This document shows positions 47,075 to 56,155 of a DNA stretch of 64,000 nt, one piece after another (positions within the stretch are counted from its first letter, which is position 1; every line of letters starts with the position of its first letter). A model generated the notes under the pieces. That model was not told the DNA's origin. It made no database searches and was given only the letters and a program-made list of their open reading frames with translations. A program made the position numbers and the translations under genes. This DNA is from Virgibacillus dokdonensis (GTDB taxonomy: Bacteria; Bacillota; Bacilli; Bacillales; Amphibacillaceae): the NCBI RefSeq assembly GCF_900166595.1, contig NZ_LT745763.1, positions 1,582,814 to 1,646,813 of the forward strand, in the 5' to 3' direction.

Positions 47075-47233
47075 TGCTCCGGAAACTCTCCCTATCGAAG
47101 TGAAAGAACTGTTTGCTTTCCACATGCTGTGGCAAAGCAAACACATCTTTTCCTGGAAATATAGAATTTCATTTTCTCTCCATAGAGCCTTGCCGTTAGG
47201 TCCAACTTTTAAGAGGGGGAGATTTCCGGAGCA
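47075..47233. repeat. 159-bp nested inverted-repeat element (MITE-like or structured RNA)
   Basis: Perfect 11-bp ends TGCTCCGGAAA (47075-47085) and TTTCCGGAGCA (47223-47233), extended inward by CTCTCCC versus GGGGGAG. Inside, GTTTGCTTTCCACA (47111-47124) and TGTGGCAAAGCAAAC (47128-47142) form a strong second hairpin with one bulge, and GGAAAT/ATTTC pairs further right. There is no convincing coding region and no obvious target duplication. It fills the gap 47035-47407 between etfA and trxA. Confidence 0.6.
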
Positions 47234-47407
47234 ATCATTAGGTGTGCTTACATATAAGGAAAACAAAAGAAACAAATGTATTGATTTTTAGGCTTTAGAA
47301 ATGATATAAACAATGCATAAGCAAATAATTAGGATGCTTATTTAAACGATGATATACTCAACGTAATAAGCGGTAAAGCTTTATCTAAGTCGAGGAGGAA
47401 TGAAAGA

Positions 47408-47722
47408 ATGGCAATTATTAATGCTACTGATCAGACGTTTGCCAAAGAGACTGCAGAAGGTTTAGTACTAGCAGATTTTTGGGCGCCATGGTGTGGACCA
47501 TGTAAAATGATTGCACCAGTATTGGAAGAAATTGATGGTGAAATGTCTGAAAAAGTTCAGATTGTAAAATTAGATGTTGACGAAAACCAAGAAACAGCAG
47601 GTAAATTTGGTGTGATGAGTATTCCAACATTGTTGTTATTTAAAGATGGTCAAGTCGTTGACCAAGTAATCGGTTTTCAGCCGAAAGAAGCATTAGTTGA
47701 TTTAATTAACAAACATGCTTAA
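47408..47722 (+). CDS. trxA: Thioredoxin
   Basis: A 104-residue thioredoxin with the active site WCGPC (C29, C32) in [14 protein letters not shown], the buried D23 and the cis-proline segment [13 protein letters not shown]. General cytosolic disulfide reductant. GAGGAGGAATG precedes the ATG, and a TATACT-like -10 is at 47352-47357. Terminated by its own hairpin. Confidence 0.96.
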   Translation: MAIINATDQTFAKETAEGLVLADFWAPWCGPCKMIAPVLEEIDGEMSEKVQIVKLDVDENQETAGKFGVMSIPTLLLFKDGQVVDQVIGFQPKEALVDLINKHA

Positions 47723-47758
47723 CAAATGGTATACTATTCTTTAGAATAGAAGATGAAG

Positions 47759-47793
47759 AATCCCTTGTTGCTAAATAGTGACAAGGGATTTTC
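47759..47793 (+). terminator. Terminator of trxA
   Basis: Arms AATCCCTTGT and ACAAGGGATT with a 12-base loop and short T run, 36 bases after trxA. Confidence 0.85.
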
Positions 47794-47839
47794 TAGAGTC
47801 TTACATGGTAGAACATGTCTGTTAAAGGAATGAATGTAG

Positions 47840-49630
47840 ATGAACCAAAGTATAAAAGATAAACTAGCGGTTTTACCAGCAAAGCCAGGCTGTTACTTGA
47901 TGAAGGATAAATATGAAAGCGTCATTTATGTTGGAAAGTCAAAAGTATTAAAGAATCGGGTGCGTTCTTACTTTACTGGAGCACATGATCGAAAAACGCA
48001 ACGTTTAGTGCAAGAGATTGAAAGTTTTGAGTATATTGTAACTTCTTCCGAGATAGAAGCACTTATTTTAGAAATGAATTTAATTAAAAAATATGATCCT
48101 AAATATAATGTTATGCTCAAAGACGATAAGTCTTACCCCTACTTAAAAATTACATCTGAACGCCATCCAAGGTTGCTAATTACGAGGAAAATAAAGAAAG
48201 ATAAAGGCAAATACTTTGGTCCTTATCCAAATGTTATCGCGGCGAGAGAAACAAAAAAGTTATTGGATCGACTTTACCCTCTTAGAAAATGCAATAACCT
48301 TCCTGGGCGACCTTGCTTGTACTATCATATGGGCCAATGTTACGCCTGTAGTAACAATCCGCCTACAAAAGAAGAATATGCAGCAATTGTCCAAAATGTA
48401 TCATCTTTTTTACATGGTGGATATAAAGCAATAAAAAAAGACTTAACGAAGAAAATGCAGCAAGCGAGTGAAGCGTTGAATTTTGAAAGAGCGAAGGAAT
48501 TAAGAGATCAAATTCATCACATTGAGTCTGTCATGAAACAACAGAAGATGACGTTAAACGACCAAGCAGATAGGGATATTTTTGCATATAGTTATGACAA
48601 AGGATGGATGTGCATCCAAGTATTTTTTATTCGTCAAGGGAATTTGATTGAACGAGATATAGCTGTTTTTCCTTTTTTCGATGAAGCTGAAGAAACATTT
48701 ATTAGTTATGTTGGCCGTTTTTATCTCCATCAAAACCATCCGAAGCCAAAACAGATTCTTGTTCCTCTTGGTACCAATACAGAACTATTGAAAGATTTAC
48801 TTGAGGTGGATGTGCATACGCCATATCGTGGAAGAAAAAAAGAATTAGTGAAGCTAGCGGAAGAAAATGCACGCATTTCGTTAAATGAGAAATTCTCTAT
48901 TATTGAGCGAGACGAAGAAAGAACAATTGTAGCTGTAGAGCGCTTAGGAGAAACTCTTAATATTGAAACACCGCATCGAATAGAAGCATTTGATAATTCC
49001 AACATTCAAGGGACTGATCCAGTTTCTGCGATGGTTGTTTTTATAGACGGTAAGCCAGCTAAGAATGAGTATCGTAAATACAAAATTCGCAATGTTGATC
49101 GACCGGATGATTATGAAACAATGAGAGAAGTTATTAGAAGGCGTTACACGAGAGTTTTAAAAGATAAACTTCCATTACCAGGTTTAATTATTGTAGACGG
49201 TGGAAAAGGTCAAATGAGTGCCGCGTTGGATGTGCTAGAAAATGAGTTAGGGCTAGACATTCCTTTATGTGGTTTAGCAAAAGATGATCGTCATAAAACA
49301 AGTGAGCTTTTATATGGTTTTCCACCTCAAATTATAGATTTAGATCGCAAATCGAATGAATTTTATCTTGTCCAAAGGGTGCAGGAAGAAGTGCATCGTT
49401 TTGCCATTACCTTTCATCGTCAATTACGTGGGAAAAACGTTGTACAATCTGAATTAGATAATATTTCAGGTATTGGTCAAAAAAGAAGAAGACTGTTGCT
49501 AACACATTTTAAAACAATTACGGAAATAAAACAAGCTAGTATGGACGACCTGATAAAATTGGGTATTCCACGTGACGTCGCTGAAAATATTATTACCCAT
49601 TTTCAAGCAGCTAACATAGAAAAGCAGTAG
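47840..49630 (+). CDS. uvrC: Excinuclease ABC subunit C
   Basis: A 596-residue UvrC, which makes both incisions in nucleotide excision repair. The GIY-YIG nuclease is at residues 12-95 ([20 protein letters not shown]), with a cysteine-containing region ([20 protein letters not shown]), a UVR motif ([20 protein letters not shown]), an RNase H-like nuclease ([33 protein letters not shown]) and C-terminal HhH motifs ([16 protein letters not shown]). AAAGGAATG precedes the ATG. Confidence 0.96.
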   Translation: MNQSIKDKLAVLPAKPGCYLMKDKYESVIYVGKSKVLKNRVRSYFTGAHDRKTQRLVQEIESFEYIVTSSEIEALILEMNLIKKYDPKYNVMLKDDKSYPYLKITSERHPRLLITRKIKKDKGKYFGPYPNVIAARETKKLLDRLYPLRKCNNLPGRPCLYYHMGQCYACSNNPPTKEEYAAIVQNVSSFLHGGYKAIKKDLTKKMQQASEALNFERAKELRDQIHHIESVMKQQKMTLNDQADRDIFAYSYDKGWMCIQVFFIRQGNLIERDIAVFPFFDEAEETFISYVGRFYLHQNHPKPKQILVPLGTNTELLKDLLEVDVHTPYRGRKKELVKLAEENARISLNEKFSIIERDEERTIVAVERLGETLNIETPHRIEAFDNSNIQGTDPVSAMVVFIDGKPAKNEYRKYKIRNVDRPDDYETMREVIRRRYTRVLKDKLPLPGLIIVDGGKGQMSAALDVLENELGLDIPLCGLAKDDRHKTSELLYGFPPQIIDLDRKSNEFYLVQRVQEEVHRFAITFHRQLRGKNVVQSELDNISGIGQKRRRLLLTHFKTITEIKQASMDDLIKLGIPRDVAENIITHFQAANIEKQ

Positions 49631-49660
49631 CGCCATGATCTGGCAATCTACTGCTTTTTT
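49622..49660 (+). terminator. Terminator of uvrC
   Basis: AAGCAGTAG and CTACTGCTT arms with an inner GCCA/TGGC pair and T6 run. The 5' arm includes the uvrC stop codon. Confidence 0.85.
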
Positions 49661-49846
49661 ACTGGCGGACATTTAAGGTGCGTGTCCAAAGGGTATTAAA
49701 AGATCAAGGATATCGGTCGGATCTTGCTTTTTTGCACCAACGAAATGTTTCTATAACAATGTATAGTAAAAAATTTGTAGTATAGGGGGTTAAGAGCTCT
49801 TGTTTCAAGCAGGCTAATGAAAGCTGCTATTTTTGTATTATTTCTA

Positions 49847-50290
49847 TTAATCCACCGAAAACATGGCTTTAAACTCAACTTGATGAATTCTTTTATTAAT
49901 TGTTTCTACGCACTCGCAATCTCTGTTTTCAATTATATGTAGAGCTTCTGCTAAAAAACCAGCTTCTAGACGAAAATCAGTAGAAAATGAAGCTTGTAAT
50001 CGTGACGCAACTGCATCAGACATCAATTGAAAGGTCATTGATTTACGTTTATCTTTTACAACTTCTAATCGCCCGAAGCCTAAAAGTGTGAAAATATGTA
50101 TGACATCATCTACGGTTTGTATATCAAACTTTCTGGCAAGTTTTCTCCCCATGAAATATAACAGGGTTGGAGATTCTTCACCTAGTAATTCTGGTAAACT
50201 AACATATCGTAAAATATCAAAGCCGACACCTTCTGTATGTAATGCTTCTAAATCGTGAACGGATATAACCGTTGTTTGTTGGTTTGTCAT
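49847..50290 (-). CDS. yslB: YslB family protein (DUF2507)
   Basis: A 147-residue soluble protein of the YslB/DUF2507 family, recognised by FDILRYVSLPELLGEESPTL, YFMGRKLARKF and LEAGFLAEALHIIE. It has the V4R-like fold in related structures, and its function is unknown. B. subtilis yslB also lies next to the sdh operon. Here it is read away from sdhCAB. GAGAGGATGACATG covers its start. Confidence 0.85.
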   Translation of the reverse strand: MTNQQTTVISVHDLEALHTEGVGFDILRYVSLPELLGEESPTLLYFMGRKLARKFDIQTVDDVIHIFTLLGFGRLEVVKDKRKSMTFQLMSDAVASRLQASFSTDFRLEAGFLAEALHIIENRDCECVETINKRIHQVEFKAMFSVD

Positions 50291-50448
50291 TCCATGTCAT
50301 CCTCTCTGAAATACCCGTAAAGTAAGGGTAAATAAACATCTTCCTACAATGAACATTTTTTCTTCATAATGAATACTTTAAAAGTTAAAGCTTGCAGCTC
50401 TCTCTTAATAGTAAACGACGAGTGGTTATAGAGCGTACTTTTAGTTTA

Positions 50449-50545
50449 CACTATAGAAAAGTATAAAAAGTTGTAAGGTATATAGAATAAGAAAAACTAC
50501 AGCTTTCGTCATAAAAATTGGCGACAAGCCAAGTTTTTCTAATAC
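50449..50545 (+). repeat. Small intergenic hairpin repeat, plus copy
   Basis: CACTATAGAAAAGTATAAAA, GAATAAGAAAAACTACAGCT, TTCGTCATAAAAATTGGCGA, then CAAGCCAAGTTTTTCTAATA. It aligns end to end with 13857-13962. The rest of 50291-50841 is A/T-rich with no gene. Confidence 0.75.
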
Positions 50546-50841
50546 TTTTTCCTTTTGTAGTAGTACTTAATAATTACATCATTCCATGATTTGAAGACCA
50601 TCATTTACGTTGATTTCACTACCATATGTATGTAGCTTGTTATATTATCTTAAATAATTTTAGTACGTGCAAGTCACAAATCTTTGAGCTTCTACTAGTT
50701 TATCATACTTAAGATGCTTCCTAAATGCTAGAAAATATATAAATGGGCAAGGTGTATGCATTAAAATAATTTTTTTGAAAAAGTACAAGTAATGGGAATA
50801 CTTTTAACGCATGCAAAAATAGAAATAAAGGTACCGTTTTC

Positions 50842-50870
50842 TTGACGCTTGCAATAGTTAGAAGTACAAT
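50842..50870 (+). promoter_or_regulatory. Promoter of sdhCAB
   Basis: TTGACG (50842-50847) and TACAAT (50865-50870) with exactly 17 bases between, giving a leader of about 110 bases before sdhC. Confidence 0.7.
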
Positions 50871-50985
50871 AAACATGTCACAATTGTACAACGTCAACTC
50901 GCCGTACTTCCTTTAAGAGTTGAACTTTTAAATATGTACAACACTATGAAACTAATTAATGATCAAATTAAAGGGGGGGAACACA

Positions 50986-51600
50986 TTGACAGAGCATCGT
51001 GAGTTTCTAACAAGAAGAGTGCACTCGTTATTAGGTGTAATTCCAATAGGTCTTTTTTTGGTTCAACATTTAGTGGTGAATCATTTTGCTGTTTATGGAG
51101 AAGAGAATTTTAATAAAGCAGCCGATTTTATGCACAGTCTACCATTTAGACTCGTATTGGAATTCGGGGTTATTTTTATTCCAATTTTGTTTCATGCTAT
51201 TTTAGGGGTATATATTGTATTTGTAGCACGAAGCAACACGAAAAGATATAATTTTTTCCGTAATTGGATGTTCTTATTACAGCGAATAACGGGTATTATT
51301 ACGTTTGTCTTTGTTGTTTGGCATGTGTGGGAGACAAGAATACAGTTAGGATCACAAGGAGCCGACTATAGCCTAATGGAAGGGATTCTTTCCAATCCAT
51401 TTATGTTCTGGTTCTATATGATTGGTGTCCTATCTACTATTTTCCATTTTGCCAATGGATTATGGAGCTTCTGTGTGACTTGGGGTATTACACAAACACC
51501 TAAATCACAAAAAGTAGTTACATATGCAACTGTAGTTGTTTTCTTAGCACTAAGTTATGTCGGTGTAAGAACAATTCTTACATTTGCTTACGGTATTTAA
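50986..51600 (+). CDS. sdhC: Succinate dehydrogenase cytochrome b558 subunit
   Basis: A 204-residue Bacillus-type SdhC with five membrane segments (about 18-35, 58-83, 98-120, 143-165 and 180-203). It binds two hemes through histidines such as those in FLVQHLVVNHFAVY, VVWHVWETR and IFHFANGLWSF, anchors SdhAB to the membrane and reduces menaquinone. The start is TTG at 50986, with AAGGGGGGG 6 bases upstream. First gene of sdhCAB. Confidence 0.93.
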   Translation: MTEHREFLTRRVHSLLGVIPIGLFLVQHLVVNHFAVYGEENFNKAADFMHSLPFRLVLEFGVIFIPILFHAILGVYIVFVARSNTKRYNFFRNWMFLLQRITGIITFVFVVWHVWETRIQLGSQGADYSLMEGILSNPFMFWFYMIGVLSTIFHFANGLWSFCVTWGITQTPKSQKVVTYATVVVFLALSYVGVRTILTFAYGI

Positions 51601-51630
51601 TTCAAAGGAACAGGGAGTGGGTGACAAGTT

Positions 51631-53394
51631 ATGAGTAAACGGAAAATTGCCATAGTTGGCGGAGGTTTAGCTGGCTTAATGGCAACAATAAAAGCAGCAG
51701 AAGCAGGAGTAAGTGTTGATTTATTTTCCATTGTTCCTGTAAAGCGCTCTCACTCTGTATGTGCTCAAGGTGGAATAAATGGTGCAGTTAATACTAAGGG
51801 AGAAGGGGATTCTCCTTGGCTTCACTTTGATGATACAGTGTACGGTGGAGATTTCTTAGCAAACCAACCGCAAGTAAAAGCGATGTGTGATGCAGCGCCT
51901 GGAATTATTCATATGTTTGATCGGATGGGTGTTATGTTTAACCGCACACCTGAAGGATTGCTAGATTTTCGTCGTTTTGGTGGAACGCAAATGCATAGAA
52001 CAGCTTATGCTGGAGCAACAACAGGACAACAATTACTTTATGCGGTGGATGAGCAAGTTCGTCGTTATGAGGTAGAAGGTCTTGTGACAAAATATGAAAA
52101 CTGGGAATTTGCGCGGGCAGTTATTGATGAAGAAGGTGTTGGTAGAGGGATTGTAGCTCAAAATGTGAAAACGCATGAGATAAAAGCATTTCCATCTGAT
52201 GCAACCATTTTTGCTACTGGTGGTCCTGGAATTATCTTTGGTAAATCTACTAATTCTATGATTAATACTGGATCTGCTGCAAGTAAGTTGTACCAGCAAG
52301 GTGCAAAATATGCCAATGGTGAATTTATTCAAATTCATCCTACAGCTATTCCTGGTGATGATAAATTACGATTAATGAGTGAGTCTGCCCGTGGTGAAGG
52401 GGGCAGAATTTGGACATATAAAGATGGAGAACCTTGGTATTTCTTAGAGGAAAAATATCCAGCTTATGGTAACCTCGTACCAAGAGATATCGCCACACGT
52501 GAAATTTTTGACGTATGTGTGAACCAAAAACTTGGTATAAATGGCGAGAATATGGTGTATTTGGATCTATCACATAAAGATCCAAAAGAGCTTGATATAA
52601 AACTAGGCGGAATTATTGAGATATATGAGAAATTTGTTGGCGAAGATCCTCGAAAAGTGCCGATGAAAATCTTCCCTGCTGTCCATTATTCCATGGGCGG
52701 ACTGTGGGTCGATATTAATCAAATGACTAATATCCCTGGTATTTTTGCTGCAGGAGAATGTGATTATTCGCAGCATGGTGCTAACCGTCTTGGTGCTAAT
52801 TCATTATTGTCTGCTATTTATGGAGGAGCTGTTGCTGGTCCAAAGGCAATGGAATATATAAAAGGTTTAGAGAAGCATGTCGATGATTTGCCATCTCATT
52901 TATTTGAAGAGAATGTAAAAGTGGAACAAGACCACTTTGAAAAATTAATGAACATGGATGGCGAAGAAAATGCTTATCACCTTCATAAGGAACTTGGTCA
53001 GTGGATGACTGATAACGTAACCGTAGTGCGTGATAATAAAAAATTATTGCAAACAGATGAAAAGATTCAAGAACTACTGCAACGTTTTGAAAACATTAAT
53101 ATTAATGATACCTCTCGTTGGAGTAACCAAGGTGTTATGTTTACACGTCAGTTGGAAAACATGCTTCATTTAGCACGTGTTATTACACAAGGCGCTTATA
53201 ATCGGAATGAGAGCCGTGGTGCTCATTATAAACCTGAATTCCCAGATCGAAATGATGAAGAGTGGTTGAAAACAACGATTGCAGAATTTGACGTGGAAGA
53301 AAAAGCACCTAAATTTTCTTATGAGGATGTAGATATTTCATTAATCAAACCTCGTAAGCGTGACTACACGAAAAAAAGTGAAGGGAGTAAGTAA
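51631..53394 (+). CDS. sdhA: Succinate dehydrogenase flavoprotein subunit
   Basis: A 587-residue flavoprotein that oxidises succinate to fumarate in the TCA cycle. The FAD site starts IAIVGGGLAGLMATIKAAEA, the covalent flavin histidine is in RSHSVCAQGGINGAV, and catalytic segments are ESARGEGGRIW and HYSMGGLWVD, with ANRLGANSLLSAIYGGAVAG near the flavin. GTGGGTGA lies upstream. The stop is 2 bases before sdhB. Confidence 0.96.
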   Translation: MSKRKIAIVGGGLAGLMATIKAAEAGVSVDLFSIVPVKRSHSVCAQGGINGAVNTKGEGDSPWLHFDDTVYGGDFLANQPQVKAMCDAAPGIIHMFDRMGVMFNRTPEGLLDFRRFGGTQMHRTAYAGATTGQQLLYAVDEQVRRYEVEGLVTKYENWEFARAVIDEEGVGRGIVAQNVKTHEIKAFPSDATIFATGGPGIIFGKSTNSMINTGSAASKLYQQGAKYANGEFIQIHPTAIPGDDKLRLMSESARGEGGRIWTYKDGEPWYFLEEKYPAYGNLVPRDIATREIFDVCVNQKLGINGENMVYLDLSHKDPKELDIKLGGIIEIYEKFVGEDPRKVPMKIFPAVHYSMGGLWVDINQMTNIPGIFAAGECDYSQHGANRLGANSLLSAIYGGAVAGPKAMEYIKGLEKHVDDLPSHLFEENVKVEQDHFEKLMNMDGEENAYHLHKELGQWMTDNVTVVRDNKKLLQTDEKIQELLQRFENININDTSRWSNQGVMFTRQLENMLHLARVITQGAYNRNESRGAHYKPEFPDRNDEEWLKTTIAEFDVEEKAPKFSYEDVDISLIKPRKRDYTKKSEGSK

Positions 53395-53396
53395 GA

Positions 53397-54161
53397 ATGG
53401 CTGATAATAAAACAGTTACTTTTATTATAACTCGACAAGACAGCCCTGATTCTAACTCCTATACAGAAACGTTTAAAATACCTTATAAGCCAAATATGAA
53501 CGTTATTTCTGCATTGATGGAAATTAGACAAAATCCGGTTAATGCAAATGGAGAGAAAACAACACCAGTTCAGTGGGATATGAACTGTCTTGAGGAAGTA
53601 TGTGGTGCATGTTCCATGGTGATTAATGGGGTAGCAAGACAGTCTTGTGCAGCACTTGTAGATCAGCTTGAACAGCCGATCCGACTAGAACCAATGTCAA
53701 CATTTCCAGTTGTTCGCGATCTAATTATCGATCGTAACCGCATGTTCGATGCGTTAAAGCAAGTGAAAGCTTGGATACCACTTGATGGTACACATGATTT
53801 AGGAGCAGGTCCACGTATGCCTGAAAAGAAACGGCAATGGGCATATGAATTATCGAAATGTATGACTTGCGGTGTTTGTCTAGAAGCTTGCCCAAATGTC
53901 AATGATAAATCCAATTTCATTGGTCCAGCAGCTATTTCGCAGGCTCGTTTGTTTAATGCACATCCAACTGGAGAAATGAATGCAAGTGAACGTTTAAATG
54001 GGTTGATGGAAGATGGAGGTATAGATGGTTGTGGAAACTCGCAAAACTGTGTACAAGTTTGCCCTAAAGGCATTCCACTGACGACTTCTATTGCTGCCAT
54101 GAACCGAGCAACAAATATCCAAGCGTTTAAAAACTTTTTTGGAAGTGACAACGCACATTAA
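53397..54161 (+). CDS. sdhB: Succinate dehydrogenase iron-sulfur subunit
   Basis: A 254-residue iron-sulfur subunit. The [2Fe-2S] ligands are in CLEEVCGACSMVING with a later RQSC. Two cysteine clusters, CMTCGVCLEACPNVND and CGNSQNCVQVCPKGIPL, bind the [4Fe-4S] and [3Fe-4S] centres. It passes electrons from SdhA to SdhC hemes. Last gene of sdhCAB, followed by a hairpin. Confidence 0.96.
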   Translation: MADNKTVTFIITRQDSPDSNSYTETFKIPYKPNMNVISALMEIRQNPVNANGEKTTPVQWDMNCLEEVCGACSMVINGVARQSCAALVDQLEQPIRLEPMSTFPVVRDLIIDRNRMFDALKQVKAWIPLDGTHDLGAGPRMPEKKRQWAYELSKCMTCGVCLEACPNVNDKSNFIGPAAISQARLFNAHPTGEMNASERLNGLMEDGGIDGCGNSQNCVQVCPKGIPLTTSIAAMNRATNIQAFKNFFGSDNAH

Positions 54162-54181
54162 TTTAATTAGCTATACTAACG

Positions 54182-54218
54182 ACCCTCTGCCTCTAAGAAG
54201 GCTGAGGGCTGTTTTTCA
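54182..54218 (+). terminator. Terminator of sdhCAB
   Basis: ACCCTCTGCC and GGCTGAGGGCTG arms pair with one mismatch, followed by a T run, 21 bases after sdhB. The following 330 bases up to ysmA hold nothing recognisable. Confidence 0.75.
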
Positions 54219-54549
54219 CTAATAATTATGAGAAATTTTAGAATGATGATTATATTTACTTTGAATAGAAGTGGGTTAAGAGCTGACTTTAAAAATTAAA
54301 ATTTGTACTGCAAAAAAAGCAATTTGAAGGTTTTAGTGTAGGAAAAATGACAACGTTCATCGCTACGAATAAGTTCTAAGACTACGTGAAGATTCTTTTA
54401 TAGCTAAATGTTTGTGTGCGTGTTACGTTAAATTTTTTAGCAATCAAACTAGCGGCATGTTGCGGCGGAGGTAGTAGATTAAATGAATTGACTGTGACAA
54501 GCTTATATTTGTCCAATCCCATACATTATTTTTTTAAAGAGGTGAAAAT

Positions 54550-54990
54550 GTGCGAATATCTTATATTGACAATTTAAATGAGTGGAGTAAAACTTTTTCC
54601 TTTTCTATACCAGTTACGATTCGTTTTTCTGAGACAGACTTATTTGGTCATATGAACAATACTACTGCGTTTATTTATTTTGAGCAGGCAAGAATTGAAT
54701 TTTTGAAGGCTACAGGTGTTTTTGATGGGAATACGAATACAGAGGGAATACCAGTAGTATCTGATTTACAATGCGATTTTTTAAAGCAACTGTACTTTGA
54801 TCAAACTATCCAAGTGTATGTGAAAGCACATCATGTTGGTAGATCTTCTGTAGATATACATTATATGGTTTTAGATGATAAACAAGAAATTGCTTTGACT
54901 GGAAGAGGAAGACTTGTATACATTCATGCAAAAACAGGCAAGCCAATATCATTAGGAGAATCAATGAGAATAGCTTTGGCGCAAAAGTAA
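54550..54990 (+). CDS. ysmA: Acyl-CoA thioesterase family protein YsmA
   Basis: A 146-residue hotdog-fold protein of the 4HBT thioesterase family. The active-site region is RFSETDLFGHMNNTTAFIYF followed by EQARIEFL; the conserved D-x-x-G-H-x-N is present. It probably hydrolyses acyl-CoA esters, with unknown chain preference. Start is GTG at 54550 with AGAGGTG upstream. The location between sdhB and gerE matches ysmA of B. subtilis. Confidence 0.85.
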   Translation: MRISYIDNLNEWSKTFSFSIPVTIRFSETDLFGHMNNTTAFIYFEQARIEFLKATGVFDGNTNTEGIPVVSDLQCDFLKQLYFDQTIQVYVKAHHVGRSSVDIHYMVLDDKQEIALTGRGRLVYIHAKTGKPISLGESMRIALAQK

Positions 54991-55013
54991 ACAGAAATAG
55001 TATACGTTATATT

Positions 55014-55066
55014 AGAGAGAGTCGATTTTACAAGTTGCAGAACGTTGTAATCGATCTCTTTTTTAA
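55014..55066 (+). terminator. Terminator of ysmA
   Basis: AGAGAGTCGATT and AATCGATCTCT arms pair with interior ACAA/TTGT pairing and a T6 run, 25 bases after ysmA. The rest of 54991-55416 holds no gene. Confidence 0.75.
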
Positions 55067-55416
55067 ATTTAGAGAATAAAGTGGTGGCATTAATCTTGTT
55101 AATAAAAAACCCCTCATTTTCTAAATATACAGTTAAATTTGTTTCGGGAAGTAGTGTTCTTCTTCCAGCATGTGAATGGTAGCCTAGATGCTTTTCATTT
55201 GTCTTTTCCTTTTCGTCAGTTACTAAAAGTGGCGATTACTTAAGAAACCTCCACTTCAAGCAATCTACAAGGTGGTAAGTAAAGGGATTAGTTCACAAGA
55301 TTTCTGTGACCCCTCATAAATGTACGCACCGTTTAATTGCTTTTACATAAGCTATTATTGACTAAATAATTTCCCTTCATTTTGCAGCTCTATTGACAGC
55401 AAGGAGGGGTTACCAT

Positions 55417-55581
55417 TTGAAGGACAACGAGTATAAACCGAAGCAATTATTAACTAAACGGGAAAAAGAAGTATTTGAACTATTAGTTCAGGATAAAACC
55501 ACAAAAGAAATTGCCCAGGAATTATTCATATCAGAAAAAACTGTCCGAAACCATATTTCAAATGCTATGCATACCAATTGA
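55417..55581 (+). pseudogene. gerE: gerE, 3'-truncated (spore coat regulator)
   Basis: Encodes MKDNEYKPKQLLTKREKEVF then ELLVQDKTTKEIAQELFISE and KTVRNHISNAM, nearly identical to GerE, the LuxR-type late mother-cell regulator of coat genes. B. subtilis GerE has 74 residues. Here the match stops after NAM at 55569, four unrelated residues and a TGA follow, and the last helix (KLGVKGRSQAVVELL in B. subtilis), used for dimerisation, is missing. No copy of it is found downstream. TTG 55417 with AAGGAGGGG upstream is the start. The HTH is intact, but without the dimerisation helix the protein is probably inactive. Confidence 0.85.
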
Positions 55582-55740
55582 AAATGTGATTCCCTGTTTT
55601 ATTGCTAAATGTTTTACCAAAGTAGGCGTTAAATACTCTCCGCCTATAGGCGCCGGATGTTTGACGCTTTTTAATGGATAGACTTTAATTTTTGATACCG
55701 CACTATTTAAAGATATTTTACCGCTTTGCTTCCATTTCTT
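55558..55740 (-). pseudogene. Unidentified minus-strand gene relic at the gerE junction
   Basis: Sixty codons stay open on the minus strand and read like protein: ISLNSAVSKIKVYPLKSVKH, then PAPIGGEYLTPTLVKHLAIK, then QGITFSIGMHSI and stop. No start codon is available. A second frame just upstream (RVGNTVEEMEAKR, ending at a stop) could join it by a frameshift. The frame runs right up to the gerE breakpoint, where it appears cut. I do not recognise the family. This could also be chance. Confidence 0.35.
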
Positions 55741-56025
55741 CTACCGTATTTCCTACTCTATTTTTTTATTTCAAAGTTATATTAAATAGTCTGCTGTGCT
55801 ACTTCTGTTCCTAAAAAGATTATATAAGAAAAAACAGCTAATATTACGAATATAAAATTAAAATAGTTTGCTTGACTTTTAACTGTAAAGTTAATACAAC
55901 GCTACTAATATATAAATGAAATATAAGATATCATCGTTAAATCGCTATTAAAGTTCGAACGAAACTATTATATATAAAGTTTTAAAAAAACCGAAAATAC
56001 TTAAAACAATTGCTTCTTTGCTGAT

Positions 56026-56075
56026 TTGCTTTTTTGACTAAACTTCACTATAATTGATTATGATAATCATTATCA
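56026..56075 (+). promoter_or_regulatory. Promoter with overlapping double Fur box for the metal-complex importer
   Basis: -35 TTGCTT (56026-56031), 17-base spacer, perfect -10 TATAAT (56049-56054). Immediately after lie two overlapping 7-1-7 palindromes offset by 6 bases: TGATTATGATAATCA (56055-56069) and TGATAATCATTATCA (56061-56075). The second is the exact B. subtilis Fur consensus. The flanks add a 13-bp inverted repeat (CACTATAATTGAT and complement). Fur-Fe(II) bound here would block initiation, so the operon should be on under iron starvation. Confidence 0.88.
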
Positions 56076-56155
56076 ATTATAGTGAATGATGAGGTGAACT
56101 TTTTAATTTAAGGGAAATAATATATCAAAATACAGTTTAGGAGAGTCGAATTGTC

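Noticed and set aside
47100..47291. 63-codon open frame between etfA and trxA
   Set aside because: It runs through the nested inverted repeat; no ribosome binding site, and the translation is explained by the palindromes.
53663..54151. 162-codon minus-strand open frame inside sdhB
   Set aside because: Lies fully antisense to sdhB with its cysteine clusters; no start signals and no protein-like motifs.
55610..55640. KVGVK-like codons after the gerE stop, resembling the missing GerE piece KLGVK
   Set aside because: Only five residues match, the next residues (YSPPIG) do not fit GRSQAV, and the spacing is wrong; taken as coincidence.
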